From an uncultured Oscillospiraceae bacterium (lineage in GTDB: Bacteria; Bacillota; Clostridia; Oscillospirales; Acutalibacteraceae), in contig UQHH01000006.1 in the NCBI GenBank assembly GCA_900540865.1, forward strand, positions 12,676 to 76,675: a stretch of 64,000 nt of DNA. Direction: 5' to 3'. A program made the position numbers and the translations under genes. Of this stretch, positions 25,089-33,343 are shown piece after piece. Below the pieces are notes generated by a model, which saw only the letters and a program-made list of their open reading frames with translations, was not told where the DNA came from and searched no databases. How positions within the stretch are numbered: position 1 is the stretch's first letter; each line of letters opens with the position of its first letter.

Positions 25089-25119
25089 TTGACTCATACC
25101 CCGGGGGTCGGTTTATGAT
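25089..25119 (+). promoter_or_regulatory. MerR-type promoter: 19-base spacer with dyad
   Basis: TTGACT (25089-25094) and TATGAT (25114-25119) are 19 bases apart, the overlong spacing typical of MerR-controlled promoters. The spacer holds the palindrome ACCCCGGGGGT. MerR proteins bind such dyads and twist the DNA to restore promoter geometry. It lies directly upstream of the merR-family gene, so autoregulation is likely. Confidence 0.7.
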
Positions 25120-25137
25120 GTAACAGAGGTGATAAAT

Positions 25138-26007
25138 ATGCTGATTAATGAAGTGAGCAGGCTTACGGGACTGACAAAAAAGGCAATCGAATACTACACG
25201 CTGCAGGGGCTGGTTTTTCCCGCGGCGGCAGAGAACGGCTACAGGCAATATAGCAAGGAAGACGCGGCAGTCTTAAATAAGGTAGGCATTTTAAGAAAGC
25301 TCGATGTCGGCATAGAGGATATTAAAGCAATCCTAAAAGATAAAACCGGCTCGGCCCTGCAAAATGTTTTAGTCAGAAAAGAGCTGGACCTCCAGTACAG
25401 CGCGATGAAAAAGGCGGCACTCGAGCAATTGGGCGCTGGGAAGGCCTATTCCGAAATAGGCGCGGTTTTGCGGGCGGTAGAAAAAAGCAAAACGATAACC
25501 GAGAAGCTGCTCGACGCGTTCCCAGGTTATTACGGCAGGTTTGTTTGCATGCACTTTGCAAGGTTTTTGGACGAGCCCATTCAAACGGAGGAACAACAGT
25601 TGGCATATGAAACGGTTCTTTCCTTTTTAGACGGCGTACCGCCGCTCGGCCTGCCAAAGGATTTGGAGGATTATTTGACGGAGGGCACGGAGCATATCGA
25701 TACAAAGGAAATGAAAAAAATGCTTGAAAACACCAAAAAATCGATTGAAAATCCAGAGAAATTCCTGTCTGACAACAGAGAAATGCTCAAACAGTATATA
25801 ACCTATAAGCAATCGGACGAGTATAAGAGCTCCCCGGCGGGAAGGCTCATGGAATTCATGAAGCGTTTTAACAGCACAAATGGATATTATGATAGATTCC
25901 TTCCGGCGATGAAGCGGTTGAGCGCCTCATACGCCGCATATCACCGCCAGCTGGAAGCTGCGAACGAAAAGCTGCTGGAGCAATTCCCAGAGGCGGGGAA
26001 AGCTTAA
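25138..26007 (+). CDS. MerR-family transcriptional regulator with large ligand domain
   Basis: About 289 residues. The N-terminal MerR winged helix (INEVSRLTGLTKKAIEYYTL, then NGYRQYSKEDAAVLNKVGIL) is followed by a coiled-coil linker (about 75-110). A C-terminal helical domain of about 180 residues resembles no effector domain I recognise. The ATG at 25138 is preferred over GTG at 25129 because the SD AGAGGTGAT covers the GTG. Its own promoter has the MerR 19-base spacer. A 14-bp palindrome (GCTAGAGCTCTAGC) lies 8 bases after the stop, and a terminator follows. Confidence 0.88.
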   Translation: MLINEVSRLTGLTKKAIEYYTLQGLVFPAAAENGYRQYSKEDAAVLNKVGILRKLDVGIEDIKAILKDKTGSALQNVLVRKELDLQYSAMKKAALEQLGAGKAYSEIGAVLRAVEKSKTITEKLLDAFPGYYGRFVCMHFARFLDEPIQTEEQQLAYETVLSFLDGVPPLGLPKDLEDYLTEGTEHIDTKEMKKMLENTKKSIENPEKFLSDNREMLKQYITYKQSDEYKSSPAGRLMEFMKRFNSTNGYYDRFLPAMKRLSASYAAYHRQLEAANEKLLEQFPEAGKA

Positions 26008-26040
26008 CCCTCAAAGCTAGAGCTCTAGCACATATAAAAA

Positions 26041-26081
26041 CGGACGGCACTGCGTTTATAGCAATGCCGTCCGTAATTTTT
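26041..26081. terminator. Bidirectional terminator between merR-family gene and groEL
   Basis: CGGACGGCACTGC and GCAATGCCGTCCG pair with one mismatch (7-base loop). T-rich runs follow on both strands (AATTTTT on plus, TTTTTATAT on minus). It serves the two convergent genes. Confidence 0.8.
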
Positions 26082-26094
26082 AACGTTTTTCTGA

Positions 26095-27720
26095 TTAATA
26101 CATGCCCATATCGGGTGCCGGTGCCGGAGCGGGTGCCGCCGGTTCCTTGATGTCTGTGACAAGGGATTCGGTCGTCAGGACCATCGCCGCGACGGAGGCC
26201 GCGTTCTGCAAAGCGCTGCGCGTTACCTTGGTCGGGTCGACGATTCCAGCCGGAATCATATCGGTATATTCCTGGGTCAGGGCGTTGAAGCCGTAGCCGA
26301 CCTTGTTTGCTTCTTTTACCTTCTCGACAACGACGGAGCCCTCGAGCCCTGCGTTGACTACAATCTGGCGAAGCGGCTCTTCAAGCGCCTTAAGGACGAT
26401 AGCCATGCCGGTCTTCTCGTCGCCTGATGCACCCTCAACCTCTTTCGCTACTGCCGGGATAGCGTTCATCAGCGCAACGCCGCCGCCCGCGACGATGCCT
26501 TCCTCAACGGCTGCCTTTGTTGCGGCAAGCGCGTCTTCGATGCGCAGCTTCTTTTCCTTCATTTCGATTTCGGTCGCGGCGCCTACCTTGATGACGGCTA
26601 CGCCGCCCGCAAGCTTTGCAAGGCGCTCCTGGAGCTTTTCCCTATCGAACTCGGAGGTGGTGTTCTCTATCTGTACGCGAATCTGGTTGACCCTCGATTT
26701 GATTTCGCTGCTGTCGCCCGCGCCGTCGACGATGATGGTGTTCTCTTTGTCGACCTTGACCTGCCTTGCGTGGCCGAGCTGGTCGATGGTCGTATCCTTG
26801 AGCTCCAGTCCGAGGTCGGCGGAAATTACCTGTCCGCCTGTGAGGATAGCAATATCCTGGAGCATTTCCTTCCTTCTGTCGCCAAAGCCGGGAGCCTTGA
26901 CCGCAACACAGGTGAACGTGCCCCTGAGCTTGTTGAGCACGAGCGTCGTGAGCGCCTCGCCCTCAACGTCCTCAGCGATGATGAGGAGCTTTTTGCCGCT
27001 CTGTACAATCTGCTCGAGAACCGGGAGGATTTCCTGGATATTGCTGATTTTCTTATCTGTGATGAGGATATACGGGTCGTCAAGGTCGGCGACCATCTTA
27101 TCGGTATCCGTTACCATATAGGGAGCGATGTAGCCGCGGTCGAACATCATGCCTTCCACGACCTCGGAGTATGTCTCCGCCGTCTTGGATTCCTCTACCG
27201 TGATGACGCCGTCGCTGCTGACCTTATCCATCGCCTCAGAAATGAGGCTGCCGATGAATTCATCTCCGGAGGAAACCGTCGCAACACGCGCGATGTCCTT
27301 GGAGCCGTTGACCTCATGGGAATTGCTCGTAATGGCCGCAACCGCCGTATCGACCGCGGACTGAATGCCGTTTTTGAGCATCATCGGGTTTGCGCCGGCC
27401 GTTACGTTCTTCATGCCCTCGCGGATGAGCGCCTGCGCAAGCAGCGTAGCCGTTGTGGTGCCGTCGCCCGCTACGTCGTTGGTCTTGATGGAAACCTCTT
27501 TAACGAGCTGCGCGCCCATGTTCTCGAACGGGTCGTCAAGCTCGATTTCCTTTGCAATCGTCACGCCGTCGTTTGTAATGAGCGGCGCACCGAACTTCTT
27601 ATCGAGCACGACGTTCCTGCCCTTCGGACCAAGCGTAATTTTCACGGTATCGGCAAGCTGGTCGATACCCTTCATAAGTGATTTTCTGGCTTCTTCGCCG
27701 TATGCAATCTGTTTTGCCAT
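26095..27720 (-). CDS. groEL: GroEL chaperonin (60 kDa)
   Basis: A 541-residue Hsp60 with the family's defining VKITLGPKGRNVVLDKKFG, the nucleotide-site VAGDGTTTATLLAQ near residue 85 and AAVEEGIVAGGGVAL near 405. It forms the tetradecameric folding chamber with GroES. The C-terminus ends in an alanine/proline-rich tail and PDMGMY instead of the usual GGM repeats, a modest variation seen in some Firmicutes. It is 36 bases downstream of groES and controlled by the CIRCE/HrcA site at 28078. Confidence 0.98.
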   Translation of the reverse strand: MAKQIAYGEEARKSLMKGIDQLADTVKITLGPKGRNVVLDKKFGAPLITNDGVTIAKEIELDDPFENMGAQLVKEVSIKTNDVAGDGTTTATLLAQALIREGMKNVTAGANPMMLKNGIQSAVDTAVAAITSNSHEVNGSKDIARVATVSSGDEFIGSLISEAMDKVSSDGVITVEESKTAETYSEVVEGMMFDRGYIAPYMVTDTDKMVADLDDPYILITDKKISNIQEILPVLEQIVQSGKKLLIIAEDVEGEALTTLVLNKLRGTFTCVAVKAPGFGDRRKEMLQDIAILTGGQVISADLGLELKDTTIDQLGHARQVKVDKENTIIVDGAGDSSEIKSRVNQIRVQIENTTSEFDREKLQERLAKLAGGVAVIKVGAATEIEMKEKKLRIEDALAATKAAVEEGIVAGGGVALMNAIPAVAKEVEGASGDEKTGMAIVLKALEEPLRQIVVNAGLEGSVVVEKVKEANKVGYGFNALTQEYTDMIPAGIVDPTKVTRSALQNAASVAAMVLTTESLVTDIKEPAAPAPAPAPDMGMY

Positions 27721-27756
27721 GACTCATTCCTCCGTATCACAAGTTAGTTTTTGAAA

Positions 27757-28041
27757 TTATTCAACAATCGCAAGAATATCAGACTGGCGGACGATGGTGT
27801 ATTCCTCGCCGTCAAGCTTGACCTCGGTACCCGAGTATTTGCTCGTGATGACCTTGTCTCCGACCTTTACGTACATGGTGACCTCCTTGCCGTCTACCAG
27901 TCCGCCGGGGCCCGCCGCGACGATTGTCGCAAACTGGGGCTTTTCCTGCGCGCTGCCCGCCAGGACGATACCACTCTTCGTGGTTTCCTCGGCCTCCTCC
28001 ATTTTTAAAACGACTCTGTCAAGAAGCGGTTTGATTGTCAT
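27757..28041 (-). CDS. groES: GroES co-chaperonin (10 kDa)
   Basis: A 94-residue Hsp10. It starts IKPLLDRVVLKMEEAEETTKS, has the mobile loop SGIVLAGSAQEKP, then PGGLVDGKEVTMYVKVGDKV. It caps GroEL. The ATG follows AAGGAGGCAA. First gene of the groESL operon, 36 bases from the CIRCE operator. Confidence 0.98.
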   Translation of the reverse strand: MTIKPLLDRVVLKMEEAEETTKSGIVLAGSAQEKPQFATIVAAGPGGLVDGKEVTMYVKVGDKVITSKYSGTEVKLDGEEYTIVRQSDILAIVE

Positions 28042-28077
28042 ATAAATTGCCTCCTTAAAGCAATAATTTAAGTTGTT

Positions 28078-28104
28078 TTAGCACTCTTACTTCCTGAGTG
28101 CTAA
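28078..28104 (-). promoter_or_regulatory. CIRCE operator (HrcA site) of groESL
   Basis: TTAGCACTC-N9-GAGTGCTAA is a perfect match to the CIRCE element, the binding site of the heat-shock repressor HrcA. It lies between the promoter and groES. hrcA itself is not in the window. Confidence 0.97.
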
Positions 28105-28108
28105 AACT

Positions 28109-28137
28109 ATATTAACCCCTTTGCCATAAAAAATCAA
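28109..28137 (-). promoter_or_regulatory. sigma-A promoter of groESL
   Basis: Minus-strand TTGATT (28132-28137), a 17-base spacer and TAATAT (28109-28114), directly upstream of the CIRCE element so that HrcA would cover the start site. Confidence 0.75.
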
Positions 28138-28251
28138 GTAAAATTTTCCTTCTTCATAATTTATTTACATATTGATTAAATCTATGGCGAAAGGCAAGGG
28201 ATTTCGTACCTTTTCTTACCAAAAGTCTGCCCCAAAAAAGCTCAAGAAAAA

Positions 28252-28278
28252 CGCAGGCGCTTAAATTAAGCGCCTGCG
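28252..28278 (-). terminator. Terminator after the dockerin-esterase gene
   Basis: CGCAGGCGCTT and AAGCGCCTGCG form a perfect 11-bp stem; a TTTTTC tract follows on the minus strand. It lies about 105 bases past the esterase stop. The rest of 28138-28383 shows no gene. Confidence 0.8.
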
Positions 28279-28383
28279 AAAAATTTTCTGCCGGTTCCGG
28301 ACAATGTTTTAAAGAGAAAAGTGAAAAGAAAGAGGTTTTATTGAGGTAGTCTGTGTCTAATTACCGGACGGCAGAAGCCCGGA

Positions 28384-29838
28384 TTAGCTGTTTTTTTCGT
28401 CAAAGCCGACAAGCCAGCGGTACGCACCGGGGAAGTATTTGGCCCACGCGCTTTCCGTATGCAGCTGTGTTGGGTCGACGAGCGTGTCGAGCTTTTCCTT
28501 TGGATAGCCATGCTCGGTTAACGCGCCGTACATGAAATCGACATAAGGCATAAATTCCGCCTCAAAATCCTTTCCGCCGCTGTACAGGTATATTTTCGGC
28601 AGGGCGTCCGGGGTTTCGGTATTAAACCTTTGCGCCGCCTGTATCAGGGTTTCGTCCTCGAACATCTGGAACGCCGGCGAGAAGCAGAGCGCATAGGAGA
28701 AAACCTCAGGGTATTCCACCGCGATATAGAACGAAATCAAACCGCCCATCGAGCTGCCGCCTACGCCTGTGCTTTCCCGTTCGGGGCGCGTGTTGTAATG
28801 GGAATCGACAAACGGCTTAACCGTTTCCACAAGAAAGGCCGCGTATTTGTCGCCGCTCGGGTTCGGGATGGTGCCCGCGCCGTAATCGTTGCGCGGCCAG
28901 GGCGGGCAAAGCTCGTTGGTACGGTCGGGTCCGTTATCTACGCCGACCACGATTGCGCCCTCGTAGCCCTCTGTGATCATCTGCGCGATTGCCTCGTCCA
29001 CCTGCCATTCCCCGGCAAAGGAGGTGTAGGCGTCAAAAACATTCTGTCCGTCGTGCATATACATAACGGGATAGCGCTTCGTCTTGTCGGCCGGGTCATA
29101 CCCGTCGGGCGTCCAAACGCGTATTTTCCTGACGCGGCTGTCCTCGTACTGTGTCATATTGAACTCGTGCATCTCCATTTTTCCGCCCGTTATGGTGGAA
29201 AGGCTGCCTAAATCCCTGAACATCGCGACCGTATCCTTAAAGGTATTCTCTCCGGCTTTCAGCGTTACCTTGCGGTTTTCGATGTCGCCGCCCTGCGCGC
29301 CGCCTTCCACCTGCGCCCACATGCTTGTCTGCTCCGGCATCTGAACGGTCCATTTGTATTCCATCACCGTTCCCGCGGCGCTTGCGTCGAGCGTTTTTTC
29401 AAGCCTGTAATGCGTATCGTCGATTTTTTCAGCGTACCACTGCGTATCCGCGGGGTTCCAGCCGTTGAGGCTGCAGCCCATGCTGACGTAAGCGTCCTCC
29501 GGCAGCGGGTCGGGTATGGTTACGTCGAACGTAAAGCGGACGCCTTTTTGAGGGAATTCACCGATAATTTTTGCAAGATATTGCTGAATCAACAGGACGT
29601 CCTGCATATTTACACCGCCTACTCCGTCTGTGTCCGCCGCGGCCATATCGAGCGCGCTTTCCGGTATGATTTTCGCCAGATACTTTTGAATTGCGACGAC
29701 ATCCTGCAGGTTGATATCCTCGTCGCCGTTTACGTCCCCCGTTTGGTTCCCGCTCTGCGCGCAGGCCGTCAGAACCGTGCCGAGGCAGACGGAACACAGC
29801 ATAAGCGCCGACAGCAGTATGCTTATCAATCTTTTCAT
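28384..29838 (-). CDS. Secreted esterase with N-terminal dockerin
   Basis: 484 residues. A signal peptide (about 1-28) precedes two type I dockerin repeats (GDVNGDEDINLQDVVAIQKY about 35-54 and DTDGVGGVNMQDVLLIQQY about 68-86). Next comes a beta-rich CBM20/48-like domain (about 98-205), then an alpha/beta-hydrolase of the Fes/esterase D type (about 215-484) with the nucleophile motif GVGGSSMGG near residue 358. Dockerins bind cohesins and usually sit at the C-terminus; here the module follows the signal peptide. Likely a polysaccharide- or feruloyl-type ester hydrolase; the substrate is not determined. It is monocistronic with a hairpin leader and an AraC regulator nearby. Confidence 0.88.
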   Translation of the reverse strand: MKRLISILLSALMLCSVCLGTVLTACAQSGNQTGDVNGDEDINLQDVVAIQKYLAKIIPESALDMAAADTDGVGGVNMQDVLLIQQYLAKIIGEFPQKGVRFTFDVTIPDPLPEDAYVSMGCSLNGWNPADTQWYAEKIDDTHYRLEKTLDASAAGTVMEYKWTVQMPEQTSMWAQVEGGAQGGDIENRKVTLKAGENTFKDTVAMFRDLGSLSTITGGKMEMHEFNMTQYEDSRVRKIRVWTPDGYDPADKTKRYPVMYMHDGQNVFDAYTSFAGEWQVDEAIAQMITEGYEGAIVVGVDNGPDRTNELCPPWPRNDYGAGTIPNPSGDKYAAFLVETVKPFVDSHYNTRPERESTGVGGSSMGGLISFYIAVEYPEVFSYALCFSPAFQMFEDETLIQAAQRFNTETPDALPKIYLYSGGKDFEAEFMPYVDFMYGALTEHGYPKEKLDTLVDPTQLHTESAWAKYFPGAYRWLVGFDEKNS

Positions 29839-29883
29839 ACAATCACCGCTCCTTTTATTTATGGAACTCTGGTTTTCTTTCCC

Positions 29884-29907
29884 GAGGATATACTTTTATA
29901 TATCCTC
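29884..29907 (-). promoter_or_regulatory. Inverted repeat in the esterase leader
   Basis: GAGGATATA, a 6-base loop, TATATCCTC: a perfect 9-bp inverted repeat. It lies between the esterase's likely -10 (TGTTATAAT, 29917-29925 on the minus strand) and its SD. It could be an operator at the start site or a 5' mRNA stem-loop. Confidence 0.5.
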
Positions 29908-29997
29908 CACGGTTTTATTATAACATGGCCTGAATTTTTATTATAATATGATAAGGCTGTCTGATAGCACAAAAATGACTTTTTTCTTTCATATATA

Positions 29998-30035
29998 ACA
30001 GGCAGGCGCCGTTATCCCACGCGGCGCCTGCCTGT
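29998..30035 (-). terminator. Strong hairpin after the AraC-family gene
   Basis: ACAGGCAGGCGCCG and CGGCGCCTGCCTGT form a perfect 14-bp stem with a 10-base loop, immediately after the AraC-family stop. The minus-strand tail (TATATATG) is T-poor, and the plus strand has CAGTTTTG, so termination strength is uncertain. Confidence 0.6.
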
Positions 30036-30910
30036 CAGTTTTGCTGTTTCCTATACTCGTTAGGCGTAAATTTATATTTTTCTTTGAATCTCCTGATAAA
30101 ATAGCTCGCGCTTTCAAAGCCTGTCCGGTACGCGATTTCCTCAACCGGAAGCGCCGAACCGCGCAGCAGCAGCGCCGCTTTGCGAAGGCGGCAGTCGTTG
30201 ATAAACTGAACGGCCGTCATACCTGTGTGCCGTTTAAACGCTCTCATAAAATAGCTTTCACTGTAGCCGGCCCGCGCCGCAAGCGCGCTGACGCCAAGCT
30301 CCTCCGCGTAATGCTGCTCGATATAATCAAACGCCCCGATAATCGCCTGCGCGGTCTGGTTTGTATTTTTGCGCGCCGTCCGGAAAAGCCCGCTTTGCAG
30401 GAATTCCGCCGTAAGCTCGAACAACAGCCCCTTCATCCGGTATTCATAAAAGGGCGCTTGCTCCTTATAGACCGCGTGCAGCCTGCGAAACACCGCTTTG
30501 ATTTGCGCGTAATTTTTGTCTTTCACGCTAATAAGCGCGGGGAACCCAAGCCGGCCCTCCATCAACGGCCCGGCAAAATTTTTCTGGCAGTAGTCGTCCC
30601 GCCCGCCCTCTAGCAAACGCGGATGGAACAGCAGGGAGGTAAAATAGAGCACCTGCGGGTCTTTTCTATCCTTGCTGATGCTGTGGAGCGTGTTTTTCCC
30701 AATCAGGATAAAATCGCCCGCGCCGCCGCGTATTGTATCCCGGTTGATTGTCACAAGAATAGAGCCCTGCTCTATCAGGAGGATTTCCATTTCCTCATGC
30801 CAGTGCAGATAATAGTCGGAATAAATTTTGGTGTCCAGCTCATAAAATTCCAGCGGCATCTCATAGGTGCCGTGCGCGACCGGTTCCAGTAAATTTTTGT
30901 CCGCATCCAT
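30035..30910 (-). CDS. AraC-family transcriptional regulator
   Basis: About 291 residues. An N-terminal cupin-like sensor (YYLHWHEEMEILLIEQGS, RGGAGDFILIGKNTLHS) is followed by a C-terminal double HTH (LGVSALAARAGYSESYFMRA and PVEEIAYRTGFESASYFIRR). Such regulators mostly respond to carbohydrates. The ATG at 30910, after GAAGGAAAGG, is chosen because the upstream in-frame ATG at 30958 overlaps the -10 TATAAT and so cannot lie well inside the mRNA. The esterase gene lies 200 bases downstream on the same strand; control of it is a guess. Confidence 0.9.
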   Translation of the reverse strand: MDADKNLLEPVAHGTYEMPLEFYELDTKIYSDYYLHWHEEMEILLIEQGSILVTINRDTIRGGAGDFILIGKNTLHSISKDRKDPQVLYFTSLLFHPRLLEGGRDDYCQKNFAGPLMEGRLGFPALISVKDKNYAQIKAVFRRLHAVYKEQAPFYEYRMKGLLFELTAEFLQSGLFRTARKNTNQTAQAIIGAFDYIEQHYAEELGVSALAARAGYSESYFMRAFKRHTGMTAVQFINDCRLRKAALLLRGSALPVEEIAYRTGFESASYFIRRFKEKYKFTPNEYRKQQN

Positions 30911-30956
30911 AAGCAAAAGCCTTTCCTTCGACCATATTCGTTTGCTGCCCGCTTTC

Positions 30957-30986
30957 ATTATAAAGCGAAACGGAGCCCTTTTGCAA
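30957..30986 (-). promoter_or_regulatory. sigma-A promoter of the AraC-family gene
   Basis: Minus-strand TTGCAA (30981-30986), an 18-base spacer and TATAAT (30957-30962). The -35 lies in the loop of a CGGAG/CTCCG hairpin that could terminate azlCD. Confidence 0.6.
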
Positions 30987-31005
30987 GAACTCCGTTTTTA
31001 TAACG

Positions 31006-31341
31006 TTATGTAAAAACAAGCTGGACGAGCAGCATGTAAAGCACCGTACCGCCGCCTATGCTCAAAAGCATGTTATGCTTCCATTTATGCACCAGTACGA
31101 TTGCCGCAATCGAAGCCGCTTCGGGAATACCGTATGGATAAGCAAAAATGTCCGTTCCCCGCAGGCAGTAAACGACCAGCATACCAATGACGGCAAACGG
31201 CAGGACACGGCCGAGATAGGAAATAAATTTTGGGATAGGCTTATGGCTGCGGAACACAAGAAACGGGAACGCGCGGATAAGAAACGTTACGCCCGCGATG
31301 ACGAGAATCGTAATCAGGGATTGTATTACCGTCTGTGTCAT
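31006..31341 (-). CDS. azlD: AzlD: branched-chain amino acid exporter small subunit
   Basis: 111 residues with four hydrophobic helices and the AzlD pattern: TFLIRAFPFLVF, then SYLGRVLPFAVIGMLVVYCL. With AzlC it forms a two-component exporter for branched-chain amino acids and analogues. The ATG at 31341 overlaps the azlC stop (ATGA), which fixes the start and implies balanced translation. Confidence 0.9.
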   Translation of the reverse strand: MTQTVIQSLITILVIAGVTFLIRAFPFLVFRSHKPIPKFISYLGRVLPFAVIGMLVVYCLRGTDIFAYPYGIPEAASIAAIVLVHKWKHNMLLSIGGGTVLYMLLVQLVFT

Positions 31342-32030
31342 GTATCGAGCCTCGCTTCCATCGGTTTTTTCAGGAGTGAAAGCAATACGGCGATGACAGC
31401 CATGGAGGGAATCAGGAAAATGCCGCTTCCGAATACAATAAGGCATAGGAAGGTAGCGCCCACGCCGATAAGCGCGGGACTGTGTACCTTTGCGCTTTCC
31501 CATTGCTCAACGAAAATGACGACGAACAGCGCGGTCATGACAAAATCGATTCCCTTGGTATTAAAGGCAAAGAGGGAGCCGAACAGCCCGCCGAGCGTAC
31601 AGCCGGCAATCCAATAGAGATGGTTTAAAAGCGTGGTAAAAAAATAAAAACGGTTTTCATCCACACCGAGCGGCGGCCTCTGCGAGCAGACGAGAGAATA
31701 GGTTTCATCGGTCAGCCCGAAGATTGCGTATAGCTTTTTCGCGCCCATACCCTTATATTTATCGATTAAGGACAGGCCGTAAAATAGATGGCGCGCGTTG
31801 ACAGCGACCGTCATAATGATAACGGCTAGCAGGTCGAATTTACCTGTCAGCAGGTCAATCATGACAAACTGCATCGAGCCGCAGTAAACAATGAGCGCGG
31901 ACAAGGACGACCACCAGAACGCGTAGCCCTTGCTCGAAAGCAAAATGCCGAACGCCGCGCCCATGAACACATAGCCGAGCATGACGGGAACCGTATTGGG
32001 AAACGCCGCCCTGGCCGCTTTTCTGTTCAT
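31338..32030 (-). CDS. azlC: AzlC: branched-chain amino acid exporter large subunit
   Basis: About 231 residues, roughly seven helices. It has the AzlC hallmarks FPNTVPVMLGYVFMGAAFGI, VNARHLFYGLSL and FGLTDETYSL. The start is uncertain: ATG at 32030, a TTG at 32036 better spaced from AGGTGAT, or an ATG at 32063 that overlaps the upstream methyltransferase. The homologous part begins at about 32030. Probably cotranscribed with the upstream RNA methyltransferase gene. Confidence 0.88.
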   Translation of the reverse strand: MNRKAARAAFPNTVPVMLGYVFMGAAFGILLSSKGYAFWWSSLSALIVYCGSMQFVMIDLLTGKFDLLAVIIMTVAVNARHLFYGLSLIDKYKGMGAKKLYAIFGLTDETYSLVCSQRPPLGVDENRFYFFTTLLNHLYWIAGCTLGGLFGSLFAFNTKGIDFVMTALFVVIFVEQWESAKVHSPALIGVGATFLCLIVFGSGIFLIPSMAVIAVLLSLLKKPMEARLDT

Positions 32031-32043
32031 ACCCAAACCTGTA

Positions 32044-33180
32044 TCACCTGCCTGCACTTCCATTCCTGAAATAGAGATAGACCTGGCATTTTATCATGCC
32101 GTTGTAAAGCTTCCTGCGCTTGTCGGCCTTCCTGCCGAAGCACTGCTCGAATGTATCGTCGGGGCTGATTACCGTGTAGCTCCAGCCCGGTTTTTTAACG
32201 AAAAGCCGCCCCATAAGCCGGTACAGCTCCCTTGCCCTTTCCGTATCGAGCAGACGCTCGCCATAGGGTGGGTTGCATAACACCGAGGCGCGGTCAAACG
32301 GCTCGGAAAAATCGTGAAGGTCACGCTTTTTAAAAACAAGCGCGTCGGCAACGCCCGCCTTCGCCGCGTTATCACGGGCGACGGATAGCGCCTCCTCATC
32401 GATGTCGTAACCAAAAGCCTGAAACACGGCGTCCGTTTTGATAAGCGAGCGCGCCTCTTCCCTTTCCTCCCGCCAGATTTTCTCCGGGATAAACGGGAAC
32501 TGTTCCGCCGCGAAATGCCGGCTGAGCCCCGGCGCGATGTCTTTTGCCTTGAGCGCCGCTTCAATCAGCAGGGTGCCGGAGCCGCACATCGGGTCAATCA
32601 CCGTATGGCCGCTGTGCACATGCGCAAGGTCGGCCATCATCGCGGCAAGCGTTTCTTTAATCGGCGCCTGCGCGGATAAGGCGCGGTAGCCGCGCTTATG
32701 GAGCCCCGCGCCGCTTGTGTCGATTGTGACGGTCGCCTTATCCTTCATAATCAAAAACTGGATTTGGCAAAGCGCGCCCGTCTCTTCAAACCACGGCACG
32801 CGGTAGCGGCTTTTGAGCCGTTCCACAACCGCCTTTTTGATAATGGACTGGCAGTCAGGCAGGCTGTGGAGCTTGGAGCTCAGGCTCCGGCCCTTGACCG
32901 GGAAACGGTCGTTCTTCCCAATGAATGCTTCCCACGGCAGCGCCCTCACATTTTGAAACAGCTCTTCAAAGGTGCGCGCCTCGAACATGCCGAGAACAAT
33001 CTGTACGCGCTCGCCGTAGCGCAGGCGTAAATTCGCGCGCGCCGCCATCTTTGGGCTGCCGTCAAAAAACACCCTGCCGTTTTCCGGCGTAACGCCCTGC
33101 GCGCCCATACGCCGCAGCTCGTCGGCAACCATGCCCTCTGCGCCGAGCAGGCACGGGCACAGGAGTTTAAATTCGTTCAT
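32044..33180 (-). CDS. THUMP-domain class I rRNA methyltransferase (RlmL-like)
   Basis: 378 residues. An N-terminal ferredoxin-like/THUMP RNA-binding region (1-155) is followed by a SAM-dependent methyltransferase with DPMCGSGTLLIEAAL (about 197-211) and the amino-methylating motif NPPYGERL near residue 303. This is the YpsC/RlmL(N) family, which makes N2-methylguanosine in 23S rRNA; the exact target is inferred from family. The ATG follows GGAAGAAAC. Confidence 0.92.
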   Translation of the reverse strand: MNEFKLLCPCLLGAEGMVADELRRMGAQGVTPENGRVFFDGSPKMAARANLRLRYGERVQIVLGMFEARTFEELFQNVRALPWEAFIGKNDRFPVKGRSLSSKLHSLPDCQSIIKKAVVERLKSRYRVPWFEETGALCQIQFLIMKDKATVTIDTSGAGLHKRGYRALSAQAPIKETLAAMMADLAHVHSGHTVIDPMCGSGTLLIEAALKAKDIAPGLSRHFAAEQFPFIPEKIWREEREEARSLIKTDAVFQAFGYDIDEEALSVARDNAAKAGVADALVFKKRDLHDFSEPFDRASVLCNPPYGERLLDTERARELYRLMGRLFVKKPGWSYTVISPDDTFEQCFGRKADKRRKLYNGMIKCQVYLYFRNGSAGR

Positions 33181-33299
33181 GATGTTTCTTCCTTTAAAAG
33201 CGGATAACCGCCTGTATGATTTTTACAGAACGCTTATTAATATAACACCATCGGCGCATTTTGTCGAGTGTTTTTCTTTATGCCCTAAGACATATAAAA

Positions 33300-33320
33300 G
33301 CGGGACGCAATGCGTCCCGC
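33300..33320 (-). terminator. Terminator after hpf
   Basis: GCGGGACGC and GCGTCCCGC form a perfect 9-bp stem with a 3-base loop, followed on the minus strand by TTTTAT, 24 bases past the hpf stop. Confidence 0.75.
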
Positions 33321-33343
33321 CTGATTATATTCAAAAGAAAAAA

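Noticed and set aside
26303..27681. Long open frames on the plus strand opposite groEL (272 and 303 codons)
   Set aside because: They mirror groEL codon bias, lack ribosome-binding sites and match no family; groEL is unmistakable on the other strand.
28078..28104. Considered as a transcription terminator
   Set aside because: The 9-bp arms and 9-base spacer match CIRCE exactly and lie upstream of groES, with no T tract.
30911..30958. N-terminal extension of the AraC-family protein
   Set aside because: The upstream ATG overlaps the promoter -10, so it cannot be part of a normal leader.
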